Part shown: positions 30,589-40,032 of the stretch, piece after piece
Layout of the letters: each line of letters opens with the position of its first letter
How positions within the stretch are numbered: the first letter of the stretch is position 1
Source: Trypanosoma brucei gambiense DAL972
Taxonomy: Eukaryota > Euglenozoa > Kinetoplastea > Trypanosomatida > Trypanosomatidae
Direction of reading: 5' to 3'
Assembly (NCBI RefSeq): GCF_000210295.1
Contig: NC_026743.1
Location: 1,860,001 to 1,924,000, forward strand
Length of the DNA stretch: 64,000 nucleotides
Notes under the pieces: model-generated
What the model saw: the letters and a program-made list of their open reading frames with translations, nothing else
What the model was told of the DNA's origin: nothing
Databases searched by the model: none
Translations under genes and position numbers: made by a program

Positions 30589-31641
30589 TTACAAGGCTAA
30601 CTTTTGCTTTCGACGGTTTCCAATAATATCGTATAACGCACTCCTATATTGATCCGCGGGTCTCTCCTCCTCATCCGGAAATGGGAGTTTGATGGGCACA
30701 GCCTTGTCGAGCTCCTCGAAGTCACTCGGGGACGTAAAAGGAGCAAAGTAAGGGTGCTGCAGAGCCTCCCGCGCCGTTGGCCGCTTGTTGGGATCAAAGA
30801 CAATACATTTACATATTAAGTCCACGGCGTCTGCGTTGTATTTACTCAGCCGCTCAGGTAACGGATCTGGGTCAATCGCAGGCAGAGAATCTATGAGTGG
30901 CCAAGTTTCTTCGGATTTCAAACTCTCGAGGTCCTCGGCCGATGGCTCGCCAAGGGCGGCAACAATCAACCCGATTTGGTGCAATGTTGAGTTCCCCGTG
31001 AACAAAGGGGAACCGGTAAACAATTCACCCAAAATGCAACCAACGGCCCACATGTCCATAGCTGTTGTGTAGCACGTGGACTTCACGAGAACCTCTGGCG
31101 ATCGATACCAGCGCGTTGCTATGTATTCAGTGAGGTCGTTGTCGCCACCTTGTGTATTGAAGCAGCGCGCGAGGCCAAAGTCGCCCAGCTTGATGTTGCA
31201 GTCTGAGTTCAGAAAAACATTGGCAGGCTTCAAGTCCCGATGAATCACCCCACGGGCGTGCAAACCAGCAACGGCATAGACAATTTGGTAAGCTACGTAT
31301 TGCCGCTGTACGGACTCCATGATGTTATGCCGCAGTACAACCGACAAATCAGTTTCGGCAAGTTCAAATACGAGATAGAGGTCCGTTCCATTGATGGACC
31401 GAATTACATTTAGCAAAGGAACAATGTTGTCGAGCTGCAGAGTGCTAAGGAGCATCACCTCGCGGTAGGTTCGTTGTGCGTCTTGTCTATTTCCAAATGC
31501 GTCGTATACCTTTTTGATTGCCACTTTCATTTTTGTCACCCTGTCAAGAGCACACCAAACGACTCCGTACGCCCCGCTTCCAATGTGGCACAATATTTTG
31601 TACCGCTGTTCAATTCGTCCATCGATGCTGAACGACACCAT
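30589..31641 (-). CDS. KFR1: MAP kinase, KFR1/MPK1-like
   Basis: 350 residues with all kinase motifs: glycine loop GSGAYG (21-26), catalytic lysine in VAIKK (K43), HRDLKPAN (D136 catalytic), DFG (154-156) and the MAPK activation motif TEY (171-173) followed by IATRWYRSPEV. The sequence ends soon after the kinase fold. YDAFGNRQDAQRTYREVMLL resembles Leishmania MPK1 and the ERK7/8 group. T. brucei KFR1 is the MPK1 counterpart as I recall, and gene order supports it. The exact orthologue is inference; the MAPK assignment is firm. A pyrimidine tract with AG at 31660-31659 gives a 17-nt 5' UTR. Confidence 0.93.
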   Translation of the reverse strand: MVSFSIDGRIEQRYKILCHIGSGAYGVVWCALDRVTKMKVAIKKVYDAFGNRQDAQRTYREVMLLSTLQLDNIVPLLNVIRSINGTDLYLVFELAETDLSVVLRHNIMESVQRQYVAYQIVYAVAGLHARGVIHRDLKPANVFLNSDCNIKLGDFGLARCFNTQGGDNDLTEYIATRWYRSPEVLVKSTCYTTAMDMWAVGCILGELFTGSPLFTGNSTLHQIGLIVAALGEPSAEDLESLKSEETWPLIDSLPAIDPDPLPERLSKYNADAVDLICKCIVFDPNKRPTAREALQHPYFAPFTSPSDFEELDKAVPIKLPFPDEEERPADQYRSALYDIIGNRRKQKLAL

Positions 31642-31658
31642 CTAGTTTTCCTACTTTG

Positions 31659-31660
31659 CT
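31659..31660 (-). promoter_or_regulatory. Predicted spliced-leader acceptor AG for the MAP kinase
   Basis: Sense-strand CTTTTTCATCTTTTTTCT is followed by an A run and the first AG, 17 nt before the ATG. Confidence 0.55.
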
Positions 31661-31902
31661 TTTTTATAGAAAAAAGATGAAAAAGCCCAGACAGCAAGAA
31701 ATGTAATGAAAACTCCTCACAGCTGCACCACCGACAGGGCTCACTCAATAACTATGAACCTCGCTCGAGAATACTCAGGCTCAGTGGAGATTAAACAAAT
31801 AGCATCTGAGCAACGGCTTTGGTGGTATGAAACAGGGCTGCATATTTCTAAACGGAACCCCTAAACTTCAATCCTTGCCCTCGCAGAGGTTCTGCCGTTG
31901 CT

Positions 31903-32823
31903 TCAGTTTTTTGCTGCGTTGAATCTGCCAAAAGCCTTCAACCGCATTTCTCGTGCCTCTTGAGCCATTTCCTCCTGCGTCTTTGCAACACGGTGACCAC
32001 CGGTGTCGCTTTTTTCTTCAACCGTCGATTTCCCGTCGATACGTCGTCCCACTCCCATAAATGGAACAAACGCTGCCTTCGCTTCTTCTTTCGGTTGCTT
32101 CGCACGCGCTGGTTGAGGTTGATTGCCGATGGTAGGTGGCTGAAGCACAAACGGAGCGAATTCGACGGCGTCATCGGCTCCAATTATGTTACCTCCCTGT
32201 GGCATCTGGCGTTCGCTTTCTGTTGGTGACGGGGGCATATCGAGGGGGCGTTCAAACTCAACTTTGAGTTCAGTTGCTTGCGTGTCAGCCCGCACTGTGG
32301 ATATGGCATCGACGCTTTTGCCCGTGTCATCCGTGATACTAATAACATCGATAACGAAGTCCCTGTCAAGGTAGTCCAGAACAATGGACGTTCCCTTGGT
32401 AAGAACTGGGTAGTCACTCAGCCGCATCTCCAAAACATTCTTTGGGTTGCTCAGCTGGAGGAAGTTGCTTTCCTGCGGCCGTAACTTGATAAGACCTCCG
32501 GGTGGCAGTGTACATGTCTCGATGGAAACGGTGCTGCCCTCGCACAGCCCCATCGCAGTGAACATCCAGGCTGGCATAACAATATGACCTTCCTCTGCGC
32601 TGAATTCAAGCACTCCTGCATAGCACGTCACTCCCCGTTTACCATTGCGCAGTTTGAATTGCAGCGGGTAAGCGACCCTCATGGTTGACAATTTCTGCAA
32701 GCATGTTGGGGGCAATATGACGCGTGAGCCGCTATTAATTTTGGCGTCCGTACTCGCGAACACACTGGGAAAGGCTCTCAAAGATCCTCTAAATATCTCT
32801 GGGCTCTCCTTTCCAGGATACAT
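31903..32823 (-). CDS. UFD1: UFD1, ubiquitin fusion degradation protein
   Basis: 306 residues. The N-terminal double-psi barrel (about 15-190) shows INSGSRVILPPTCLQKLS, YPLQFKLRNG, AGVLEFSAEEGHIVMPAWM and LSNPKNVLEMRL, aligning along the length of human UFD1. The C-terminal third is a Pro/Lys-rich tail carrying short motifs that in the family bind NPL4 and VCP/p97. With NPL4 and p97 it extracts ubiquitylated proteins for the proteasome. The end IKLPFMGVGRRIDG-type segment seen in homologues appears here as FVPFMGVGRRIDGK. The start ATG lies about 65 nt after a good acceptor AG. Confidence 0.95.
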   Translation of the reverse strand: MYPGKESPEIFRGSLRAFPSVFASTDAKINSGSRVILPPTCLQKLSTMRVAYPLQFKLRNGKRGVTCYAGVLEFSAEEGHIVMPAWMFTAMGLCEGSTVSIETCTLPPGGLIKLRPQESNFLQLSNPKNVLEMRLSDYPVLTKGTSIVLDYLDRDFVIDVISITDDTGKSVDAISTVRADTQATELKVEFERPLDMPPSPTESERQMPQGGNIIGADDAVEFAPFVLQPPTIGNQPQPARAKQPKEEAKAAFVPFMGVGRRIDGKSTVEEKSDTGGHRVAKTQEEMAQEAREMRLKAFGRFNAAKN

Positions 32824-32887
32824 GTAGGTGTGGATAAGCCTCAGGTCAATTGCACGGGACTACAGGGCGCCTCGTGAACTTCTCGCT

Positions 32888-32889
32888 CT
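32888..32889 (-). promoter_or_regulatory. Predicted spliced-leader acceptor AG for UFD1
   Basis: Sense-strand TTTGTTTGTTTGCTTTCGC continues through pyrimidines to CCCCTGAG, 65 nt before the ATG. This places the 350-bp repeat at 33103-33452 upstream of the UFD1 mRNA. Confidence 0.6.
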
Positions 32890-33102
32890 CAGGGGCAGAA
32901 ATATGCAAAGAAAGCGAAAGCAAACAAACAAACTCTAACCCCTAGGCGAAAACAGCTAAGCAGAAATAAGAGCAACTGTACTGTCTATTAGCGTTCGCTT
33001 GAAAGAGCTTCTTGAACTGTAAGAAAGCAAAGGAAAGAAGCGAAAGGAAGTAACCTCACACATGTTTGCTCAGCACCGCAGTATATTTCGCCTTTTTCTT
33101 TT

Positions 33103-33452
33103 CAGACACTCAAGAACCCATTGATACAACAGATCGTACATATCGACAGTTCAGTGAAACCGCCTCCATGTTTCCTCCGCCATTTCTCAAAAAGATGTGC
33201 AGGTGACAATATTCTCACGGGGTGGGGTGAACAGCTGTGACTACGTGCTATCACGACCAAAAAGGGGAAAAACAAGGGGGGCGGGATGAGAGGAACAAAC
33301 AAAGAGTAAGTGGAGAACATGGACAGTTAAAAGTCCTTTTCCCTTTCCTCCACCCAAACACGCGAGGTAAGGAAGATGTTTGCGATGCGGCTACAGCAGA
33401 CAAACCCACTGACCTCAGCCCCACAGCGCAATGTTACCCTGGCTTGAATTTT
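33103..33452. repeat. 350-bp dispersed repeat, copy 1
   Basis: The block aligns without indels to 53906-54255 (offset 20803) with four mismatches seen, about 99% identity; flanks differ on both sides. On the sense (minus) strand it starts about 214 nt after the CSN4 stop and ends before the UFD1 acceptor, so it probably lies in the CSN4 3' UTR. It carries no long frame, no terminal repeats and no poly(A) that I can see. A pyrimidine-rich core (TTGTTCCTCTC, CCGCCCCCCTTG, TTTTTCCCCTTTTTGG) is followed by CACAG on the sense strand. Confidence 0.93.
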
Positions 33453-33666
33453 CCCCTTTAGTAGATGACACCAATTCACAAATACGCGGGCCCTGGGGGA
33501 CTGTTTTCTCACCTCATTGTCCTGCTGAGCCCAATCCGTCCGGCACTGAGGTATAAAGAAAATCTTGAAGCAAGAGGACTACCGGTAGACAAACGAAGGA
33601 CATCATTCGATATATGTTCAAACGGTCTGTTAGTGGTCTCCAAGTAGACGGACGCTATCGTTGGCA

Positions 33667-34830
33667 TCACAATACGGGACTTTCAAATAGCTCTGGGTAA
33701 CGACCAGTGATAAGATCCACGGCATGCGACAGCTCCTTAGAGATGATGCTGATCCTCCCATCCCAGTCCTCTAACACTGAGGTGCGCTTCAGCCGGTTAA
33801 ATATCACTACCTCGTCCACTTGGTCAAGCCTGGCGTCCAGTCTATGTTCCGAAACCATCCGAGACACGAGTCGTTCTACGTCGGCAGGGGTAATGCCGAT
33901 AACAACTCCAAGCCGCTCAAAAGTAGCATTGCAGTACATCTGAGAAACTACCTCGAGATTGTGCTGCGCGAAAGCTTCTTTGGCCGCGGCAACGTCATCG
34001 TCAGACGACAGCCCTGCCAATTGAAGAAAACACTGCAGTTCGGAGGGCCGCAACAGATGCAACTGGGCTGCCCGGTTGAGTATGGCCTGCAAATCACCGA
34101 GAAGCAACGCGTTTTCGTCCTTCTGATAAACGCGGAGCCGCCGTGTACGTACTGGACTAGCATCTGATTGTATGACGGACACAACCGCAAGTTGAAGATG
34201 TGTGGCATCTTTGGTCCGTTCATACAGCTCAGCGAAACGCAATGAGGCATCAGTAAAACGATGCCATGCCATCAAGACCGTGCCGAGGTAATACAAAAAT
34301 CCATTTACGGCGGTAGCCGCAGTAGGATCCTCCGAAAGGGCCTTGTAGAGTGAGATTCCACGCGGGTACTCTGCCTCCGCCACTGCATAATCGCGTGTAC
34401 GAAGCGCGCTGCTGAGGATTTTTGTCACGATTTCGAGCGATACTACATCATCCTTTGCTGGGAGCATGGAGCACCATGTCTGTTGCGCTAGACGTTCGTT
34501 GCCTGCAAGCACGCACCACTCGGCAACGGTCTCGCGCATCGCAAAAATTGTGGGGCTTGCTCCAGTACTACAGCGACTGTGTGCACCTAACAACACAATT
34601 CCCGCTTCGAGGGCAAAGGGAGCGCAATGTGGCGACGTAATTACCATTTCCTTCAAAATATTGAAGGAGCGAGCAGCGACCACCGCCCAAATGTCGGCTC
34701 TCGCAGCTCCTTCAAGATGCTGCTGAACGAAAATCCTCCACCCGTCCAGATCCCCGGTTGCAACAAGGGAAACGGCTTGTGATTCGGCCCATCCGAGACT
34801 ACCGACCTCATTTCCCCCCTCCTTTATCAT
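33667..34830 (-). CDS. CSN4: COP9 signalosome subunit 4 (CSN4)
   Basis: 387 residues from the ATG at 34830. The frame extends further upstream, but that part overlaps a pyrimidine tract and acceptor AG at 34866-34865 and encodes hydrophobic sequence unlike the family, so the downstream start is chosen. The body is a helical TPR-like array. The C-terminal PCI domain has NATFERLGVVIGITPADVER and MVSEHRLDARLDQVDEVVIF, followed by LEDWDGRISIISKELSHAVD, matching CSN4 across this stretch. CSN4 is a scaffold subunit of the complex that removes Nedd8 from cullins. The proteasome lid subunit Rpn5 is the nearest alternative, but the winged-helix and tail residues favour CSN4. Confidence 0.88.
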   Translation of the reverse strand: MIKEGGNEVGSLGWAESQAVSLVATGDLDGWRIFVQQHLEGAARADIWAVVAARSFNILKEMVITSPHCAPFALEAGIVLLGAHSRCSTGASPTIFAMRETVAEWCVLAGNERLAQQTWCSMLPAKDDVVSLEIVTKILSSALRTRDYAVAEAEYPRGISLYKALSEDPTAATAVNGFLYYLGTVLMAWHRFTDASLRFAELYERTKDATHLQLAVVSVIQSDASPVRTRRLRVYQKDENALLLGDLQAILNRAAQLHLLRPSELQCFLQLAGLSSDDDVAAAKEAFAQHNLEVVSQMYCNATFERLGVVIGITPADVERLVSRMVSEHRLDARLDQVDEVVIFNRLKRTSVLEDWDGRISIISKELSHAVDLITGRYPELFESPVL

Positions 34831-35146
34831 GGCCCTTTGGCCACAGGTGTGTATTGTTATACCGCTGAGGGGAATAAAAAACGAAAAAAAAGAAGGAGCA
34901 CATAAGCTCAACGTGCATACAACTTCAAGAAATAATACACCTAACCTCCATGAAGGACAGTGGTGTGGCCTCTCAAGTGTATCCTCGAACGCGTGTACAT
35001 CCCTCATGCCCGTAATGTGCTTTATATGTTATATCCAGGCCACCGTTCCTTTTTTGTTGTTAAAGGGTTGGTTCGGAAACAAAGGAAATTAGTTTATTAA
35101 CAGCGATTAAATGTCCAGCAGTTGGGTCGAGGTGGATGACCAACCA
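34831..35146. other. Intergenic between ESF1 and CSN4
   Basis: Apart from the CSN4 acceptor region, nothing distinctive is seen. Confidence 0.6.
34865..34866 (-). promoter_or_regulatory. Predicted spliced-leader acceptor AG for CSN4
   Basis: Sense-strand CTTCTTTTTTTTCGTTTTTT followed by ATTCCCCTCAG. The AG is 34 nt before the ATG at 34830 and decides the start codon, since the longer frame begins upstream of it. Confidence 0.7.
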
Positions 35147-37285
35147 CTACTCCCTTTTTGCTTTCTTACTCGGTCTGCCTAGAAAATACTCAACCGCCCC
35201 GTCATCCCTTGCTTCATTTCGCTCATGCTGCCGCCTCCCCTGCCGAGCGTTCACGACAGTGGCGGCCAAACCAACGACGTCAGGATTATGTCTTCGGTCT
35301 TTTTGAGCAACGTCAAGATGGAAACGTGGATCACTAAGCAACTTACTTTGGAACCGGGTGTCGATCGCCTCTGCTGCCGCATCCGAAGCCAGGCGTTGCC
35401 GCGCTTCGCGGGTGACACCAAGGTTATTGGAGGCACGCATCTTCTTCTTTTCCGCGCGTTCGGCAGCCAAGCGTTGCTTCACTGCGCGAGCGTGCTGTTT
35501 TCGCTTTTCCTTGCCGCTCAGGTGTATTGCGCCCTCGTCATCAGTGCCGAGAGCGGCCCGTAGGACCTGCCTCCTTTCTTCACGCTCCGCATGCTGCTTT
35601 GCCGTCTCGGCCTCCCGCTCTTGCATGATCATTTCTTTCTTTTTCTTTTTCATTTCGCTGCGCCGTAGCTTGTACTTGAGCTCGGCTTTACTTCCGAGGT
35701 CAGAAGAAGTCATTTGTTGCTTTATGCGCGCGTCGCGCTGCAGTTTCACGGCCTTGGACTCTGCATCAAGATCAAGCGTTGCCTCAACCTCACCAAAAAC
35801 TTCAGGCGACCCTTCACACGACCCCTCAGACTTCTCCATTTCAACGTCACTGAAGCGATTTAACGAGTTGTCATCACTCTCGTCACTATTTTCTTCGTCA
35901 GCTTCGCCGTCCTCACCACTTCCCCCATAATCCTCCGGTAGTCCCCCTATTTCTTCCAGAAGTGCGGCATATTTTTTGCGAATTCGAGCCTTGTCCTTGG
36001 CGCGCTTCATTTTTTTGCCGTTCACACGACTGTTTTCCACATTATCGTCCACTTCATCTTCCTCAGAGGAATCAGGTGGGGCGATATACGCTGCCAGGTC
36101 ATCATCTGCCGTCTCACCCGTAAAGCTATCGCGCAGTGAGCGGTGCCGGAACACATCCTCCTGATCCCAAGATATTCTGAAGCGTGTTTGCGACAGCGCC
36201 GCCGCCTTAAATGCCGCAAGCGGTTGATAGTTTGCAGGAATGCGGTCGGCCTTATTCACAGGGTTCTCAAAGACTTCACTATCGTCTACGTAACGCAAGT
36301 CGAGCACAACGCCGCTTGCCTCGATATCCATGCCATCTAGCTGGTTGTACACGGCCTCTGCTGTCTCAGGCGAGTCAAAAGTGGCAACTGCGTAGTAGTA
36401 CTTCATACGGTCCCTCTCGTACTTGCGATGCTTTCCCTCCGAAAACAGTTCCCCATCTTCGCCTTCTTCTTGCAACATTGCGATGTTGTCATCTTCCCAC
36501 GGGTCATCATCCATTGTATGCTCTTTTTCTATATTACCTTCTTCAGCCTCATTATCACCAACACCGTAGTCCATTCCACTTTCCTTTCCCTTATTCTTTC
36601 TATCCTTTTTTTTGCTTCCCTCCTTGATCGGTTTGTCGGCGTCGGCGGGTGGCTTCACACTCACCTCATCCCTCTTTTCCCACAAGTCAGGTCCGTGCAT
36701 CCGCTCATATTCAAGCATTCGCTTACCAAAGTCACTCATGTACACGGCGACATTCAAAAGTTGCCCACCAAGTGGCAGCGCGTAGAAGAGGACCGCGTAC
36801 AGGTCTACTGACCTTATATGATCCCAACTACAGTTCACAATCGCTAGGCGGTGTTTCGGCTCGACGTATTCGACATCTGAAGGTGACCATGCCCTAACTT
36901 CACCATCAAGCTGCTCCGCTTCATCATCCGAGAGGTCCATCTCTCCACCGTTATCGGATTTTAGGCTACTAGCAATATCTGAGAGCGCTTCAGCTCCCTC
37001 TTCGCCATCCTCCATGTCACTGTATTCGTCACTTTCCTCATCCTCTTCTTCTTTCTCCGAGTCCCCTTCTCCACCTTGAATCTGACGCAAGTGTTTTGCA
37101 AAGCGGGGGTCCTGCCTGGCTGCATCTTGCACTGTACCTCTTCCTCTACCACTGCGGTGCCCTCCGCGCGTGAGTTGAAAGCGGGGGTCCGTAAAGCGTG
37201 AGGCAAACCTTGCGTCACCACCTCGGCCCCGTCCTCGCCCTCTGTGGAGGCCGCGCCCCCGGGAGGAGCTTTGTAGTGTCTTCAT
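35147..37285 (-). CDS. ESF1: ESF1, nucleolar pre-rRNA processing factor
   Basis: 712 residues. An Arg/Gly-rich start (RGRGLHRGRGRGRGGDARF) is followed by DPRFAKHLRQ, an acidic stretch, then the conserved core with RLAIVNCSWDHIRSVDLYAV and KYYYAVATFDSPETAEAVY, which reads as an RRM-like region. NPVNKADRIPANY and RFRISWDQEDVFR follow, then long acidic and Lys-rich segments. The C-terminal NUC153 motif SKLLSDPRFHLDVAQKD is clear. ESF1 acts in early 18S rRNA maturation in the nucleolus. Family length is usual (yeast 628, human 851). It is the longest of several ribosome-biogenesis genes in the window. Confidence 0.95.
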   Translation of the reverse strand: MKTLQSSSRGRGLHRGRGRGRGGDARFASRFTDPRFQLTRGGHRSGRGRGTVQDAARQDPRFAKHLRQIQGGEGDSEKEEEDEESDEYSDMEDGEEGAEALSDIASSLKSDNGGEMDLSDDEAEQLDGEVRAWSPSDVEYVEPKHRLAIVNCSWDHIRSVDLYAVLFYALPLGGQLLNVAVYMSDFGKRMLEYERMHGPDLWEKRDEVSVKPPADADKPIKEGSKKKDRKNKGKESGMDYGVGDNEAEEGNIEKEHTMDDDPWEDDNIAMLQEEGEDGELFSEGKHRKYERDRMKYYYAVATFDSPETAEAVYNQLDGMDIEASGVVLDLRYVDDSEVFENPVNKADRIPANYQPLAAFKAAALSQTRFRISWDQEDVFRHRSLRDSFTGETADDDLAAYIAPPDSSEEDEVDDNVENSRVNGKKMKRAKDKARIRKKYAALLEEIGGLPEDYGGSGEDGEADEENSDESDDNSLNRFSDVEMEKSEGSCEGSPEVFGEVEATLDLDAESKAVKLQRDARIKQQMTSSDLGSKAELKYKLRRSEMKKKKKEMIMQEREAETAKQHAEREERRQVLRAALGTDDEGAIHLSGKEKRKQHARAVKQRLAAERAEKKKMRASNNLGVTREARQRLASDAAAEAIDTRFQSKLLSDPRFHLDVAQKDRRHNPDVVGLAATVVNARQGRRQHERNEARDDGAVEYFLGRPSKKAKRE

Positions 37286-37656
37286 AGCAAGTGGAAGACC
37301 TTGTGGTTAAGTATGTACACTATAAATCAGTAATATCAATAGCAATGGCATCAGAAGCAAAATATACAAAACATTTGTATGCGTGAGGGCACGATGCGCG
37401 AAGGGAAAATGCAGTGGCAGCAGTGAGTTAAGATACAGTAACCTCAGTATGGCGGTGTTTGTGGATTCCCGCCCGTAACAAAGTGCAAGAAAATTCCCCG
37501 TCTTTTGTCCCTGAGCTGAACAGGGGTGAATGTCGATTGGGGAAGGTGCGAGATGCGCAGCACTTGAAGTAAAGGCGGTGCCGAAAAGGTGCAAATAAGC
37601 AAGCGAAAAGCACGAACAACAAAGAGGGATGATGATAGTGTTACGTTGACCGAGTT
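37286..37656. other. Intergenic; no gene seen
   Basis: The 5' flank of ESF1 and 3' UTR of the small membrane-protein gene. A 164-codon minus frame here overlaps that gene and has no motifs. Confidence 0.6.
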
Positions 37657-38079
37657 TTACTCTTTCTCCTTCCGAGAAAATGACGGTGTGATCGCAACAA
37701 GATTGAGGAAAAGTACGAGTGAAACCAGACCCAGGGGAATTGTCCATATGTGAAACACTGGCCACACGGCTACGGCCCAAAGGAATCCCCCAGCGCACCA
37801 TGCGCCCGCGGCAGTGTGCAGTAGTCCCTTATGCGTTTCACTCCAATTAGGGTGCTTCGGCTTCACGACTAGACCCGTGTAAAACCAGAGAGCGACAAAA
37901 ATGGCGAACGATGCGTACGAGAGTAGCATGACGGGTTGTATGATTTTACGGGAGCGTAGCATAACTTCAGCTAACTTTGCCATTTTCAACACATAAACAC
38001 AAACCGCAATAGTACACAACTTCGTGATATAAAATGCAGCATTCCGCGGTGGTGGTGGTTTCGTGTTGGTTAGCCTCAT
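37657..38079 (-). CDS. Small multi-pass membrane protein, unrecognised
   Basis: 140 residues from the ATG at 38079, or 108 from the in-frame ATG at 37983. Three or four hydrophobic segments are visible: a short one at about 18-32 (only in the long form), then about 48-70 (VMLLSYASFAIFVALWFYTG), 83-105 and 107-132. The tail FSRKEKE is charged and ends in lysine-rich residues. With the predicted acceptor near 38134 the upstream ATG would be first in the mRNA, so I use it. Basic residues at the N-terminus could target mitochondria or the ER; I cannot decide. No family recognised. Confidence 0.68.
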   Translation of the reverse strand: MRLTNTKPPPPRNAAFYITKLCTIAVCVYVLKMAKLAEVMLRSRKIIQPVMLLSYASFAIFVALWFYTGLVVKPKHPNWSETHKGLLHTAAGAWCAGGFLWAVAVWPVFHIWTIPLGLVSLVLFLNLVAITPSFSRKEKE

Positions 38080-38505
38080 CAGGTTCTATTGTTGTCGAGC
38101 CGTTTATTTTTTACTTTTCTTCCTTTCTCCTTTTTTGTTAAAAATTTGAAAGAAGGGAAAGAGGTTGAAAGTGAAAGCCTTGCATTATCCACCTTTTCGG
38201 GGGACAGATGCCCGTGTACAAATGTATGGTCTCTCTTTCCTTTTTTTTTTTGGCCGGTATGTGCAGCAAAGGATTACATTTTTTTTTTTTTAAAGTACAA
38301 CTCCATGAAACAATACCATAAAAGGAAGAATAGGAAAATCAAGGTTTCCTAATTTTGAAGAGGTAAAGCAGACGAGGGGGAGGAGGAGGGGTGAGAACAC
38401 AACTGCTTGGGTACATAAAACACTAGAAACAACCAGACACATGGGTCCGCCCTGTGCATTTAACCGTACACTCGGTTCCAAAAGAGACGTCGGTTCCGTT
38501 CACGT
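38080..38505. other. Intergenic; no gene seen
   Basis: Contains T runs at 38242-38252 and 38279-38291 on the plus strand. This is the 3' UTR of the GAF-like gene. Confidence 0.6.
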
Positions 38506-40032
38506 TCAAACCTCCTTTTCTGTAATGAAGATTGACGGATCGCCCTTAAGTGCGCGTAGCTTTTGCGCAGCCGCAATCTCGATTGAATTGAGTTGCTCGG
38601 GTTTGATTACAGATCTCGCGTCGTACAGAGACGGTAGAGCCCCGGTGGAGGGTGAGGCACACCGTGAGCTGTGTAGACCGTTACTCTCGGATTGAGTGTT
38701 CGACGTTTGTTCTAGTGAAGAAGACATACATTGCTGTTTCTTCGGTAAGTCAGTGCGGAGTGCATTTTCCTCCAACTTATTTATCTTATTTTCCATCTCC
38801 GTGATGGTGCCTAAAAGTGCAACCCAGTTTTGCTCCATGGTTGTGGCGTAATGCTGCAGGTCCTTGACGGAATAAATCTCGGCTCGTCTCTCTGGTCGCC
38901 TCGTCATGAGATTTCGAAGCGCCTTCACTTCCTCCCGAATGTCATCCTCAGGCTTACGCTCGTTGACGCCGCGGTATATCAATATGGGCGGTGGTGCGAA
39001 GTCATCAACAACTTTTTGCGTGCTTCGCATATCCAGTGTGCCCTGATAAGCCGAGGCACTAATCAATAATGACGGATCATAAATGCGGTTTGCCCACTCC
39101 CCTCCCATTACCTCGTAGTGCGAGGAAACAATAATAGAGAGCGTTGCTGCCGTCTGTACTGCCATCTCTTCATTTCGTTGGGTAAAGGGACAAGGAATGA
39201 CGGGGGTGCCAAGCAAATGCAACACGCCTAAAACCGAGCGCTGTACCTCGCCGTAACGCGTGAAGACGGGCACAAGGAGCTGTGCGGCGTTGGATGTTTC
39301 GATTAAATCGACAAGCGGAGAGTTTTCCGAGGCTCTAGGATCAAACGCACCCGGCCGCGGCTTCAGATTCAGCGCAATCCCGGCTTCACTCACTGCACAG
39401 GGTATGGAGGTCTCACCAACACGATAGGGAGCTGAGTTTCGAAGTCTAGACACGTCACGGCCAACTACAAAAGGAGCAACAAGCTCGGCGGATACGGCGC
39501 CAGGCGGAGGTATCCACAGTAGTGCGACGGCAGCACGTGTGCGGATTGCCACACTCTCCAAAACGCAATATATGCTCGCTGACACAAGCTCAAGAGCGGA
39601 GTTCATCTTTCGTATCTTATGGCTGGGGACAGTTCCATTAAAAGTGGCCCTCGGTGAGCACCCACCATATGAATGGCGCGGGATGGTTGGTGTTGTCATT
39701 TGCGTAGCCGGTGAGTGTATGTGATTTTCTTGTTTGATATTGGGAAATGACGTGACCAACTCCCCTTGTTCCTGCAGGTTCCGTCGCTTTGCGGCCTCTT
39801 GACCCCCCTTATCTTGCTTTAGAGCCCCAAACTCCTGGTGAATTGCGGAGCACAACTCACGTAGGGCTCCTCTAAGCTGAAGGACTTGATGAGTCCCTTC
39901 AGCCGTTTCCACCTTCATCTCGTTAACGATATTGTGTATTTCGTCGAGACGGTGTGAAATAATATCACTAAAGGAACATTGACCTAATGAGGAAGGTGGA
40001 AATGCGTGTCGACAACTATAACAAAGCTGCAT
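38506..40032 (-). CDS. GAF-like domain protein with coiled coil
   Basis: 508 residues from the ATG at 40032. The longer open frame upstream has no ATG and runs through the pyrimidine tract. Near the start is MQLCYSCRHAFPPSSLGQC, then a helical coiled-coil-like segment (about 30-75). The central 200 residues resemble a GAF domain: RTRAAVALLWIPPPG, VSEAGIALNL and LLVPVFTRYGEVQRSVLGVL, the last being the typical penultimate strand. A short coiled coil follows (TMEQNWVALLGTITEMENKI) and the protein ends in a Ser-rich segment. GAF domains bind small ligands or mediate dimers; no ligand residues can be named. I do not recognise a characterised homologue. Confidence 0.75.
   Translation of the reverse strand: MQLCYSCRHAFPPSSLGQCSFSDIISHRLDEIHNIVNEMKVETAEGTHQVLQLRGALRELCSAIHQEFGALKQDKGGQEAAKRRNLQEQGELVTSFPNIKQENHIHSPATQMTTPTIPRHSYGGCSPRATFNGTVPSHKIRKMNSALELVSASIYCVLESVAIRTRAAVALLWIPPPGAVSAELVAPFVVGRDVSRLRNSAPYRVGETSIPCAVSEAGIALNLKPRPGAFDPRASENSPLVDLIETSNAAQLLVPVFTRYGEVQRSVLGVLHLLGTPVIPCPFTQRNEEMAVQTAATLSIIVSSHYEVMGGEWANRIYDPSLLISASAYQGTLDMRSTQKVVDDFAPPPILIYRGVNERKPEDDIREEVKALRNLMTRRPERRAEIYSVKDLQHYATTMEQNWVALLGTITEMENKINKLEENALRTDLPKKQQCMSSSLEQTSNTQSESNGLHSSRCASPSTGALPSLYDARSVIKPEQLNSIEIAAAQKLRALKGDPSIFITEKEV

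Noticed and set aside
33102..33320. Minus-strand 72-codon frame inside repeat copy 1, also open in copy 2
   Set aside because: The shared frame is explained by the near-identical DNA; no ATG-linked acceptor or family motif supports coding.
34831..35007. Longer CSN4 start 59 codons upstream
   Set aside because: The extra residues are hydrophobic and coded by the pyrimidine tract; the acceptor AG at 34866-34865 removes them from the mRNA.
35358..35930. Plus-strand Ser/Arg-rich frame of 190 codons
   Set aside because: Composition comes from the reverse complement of the acidic, Lys-rich ESF1 codons.
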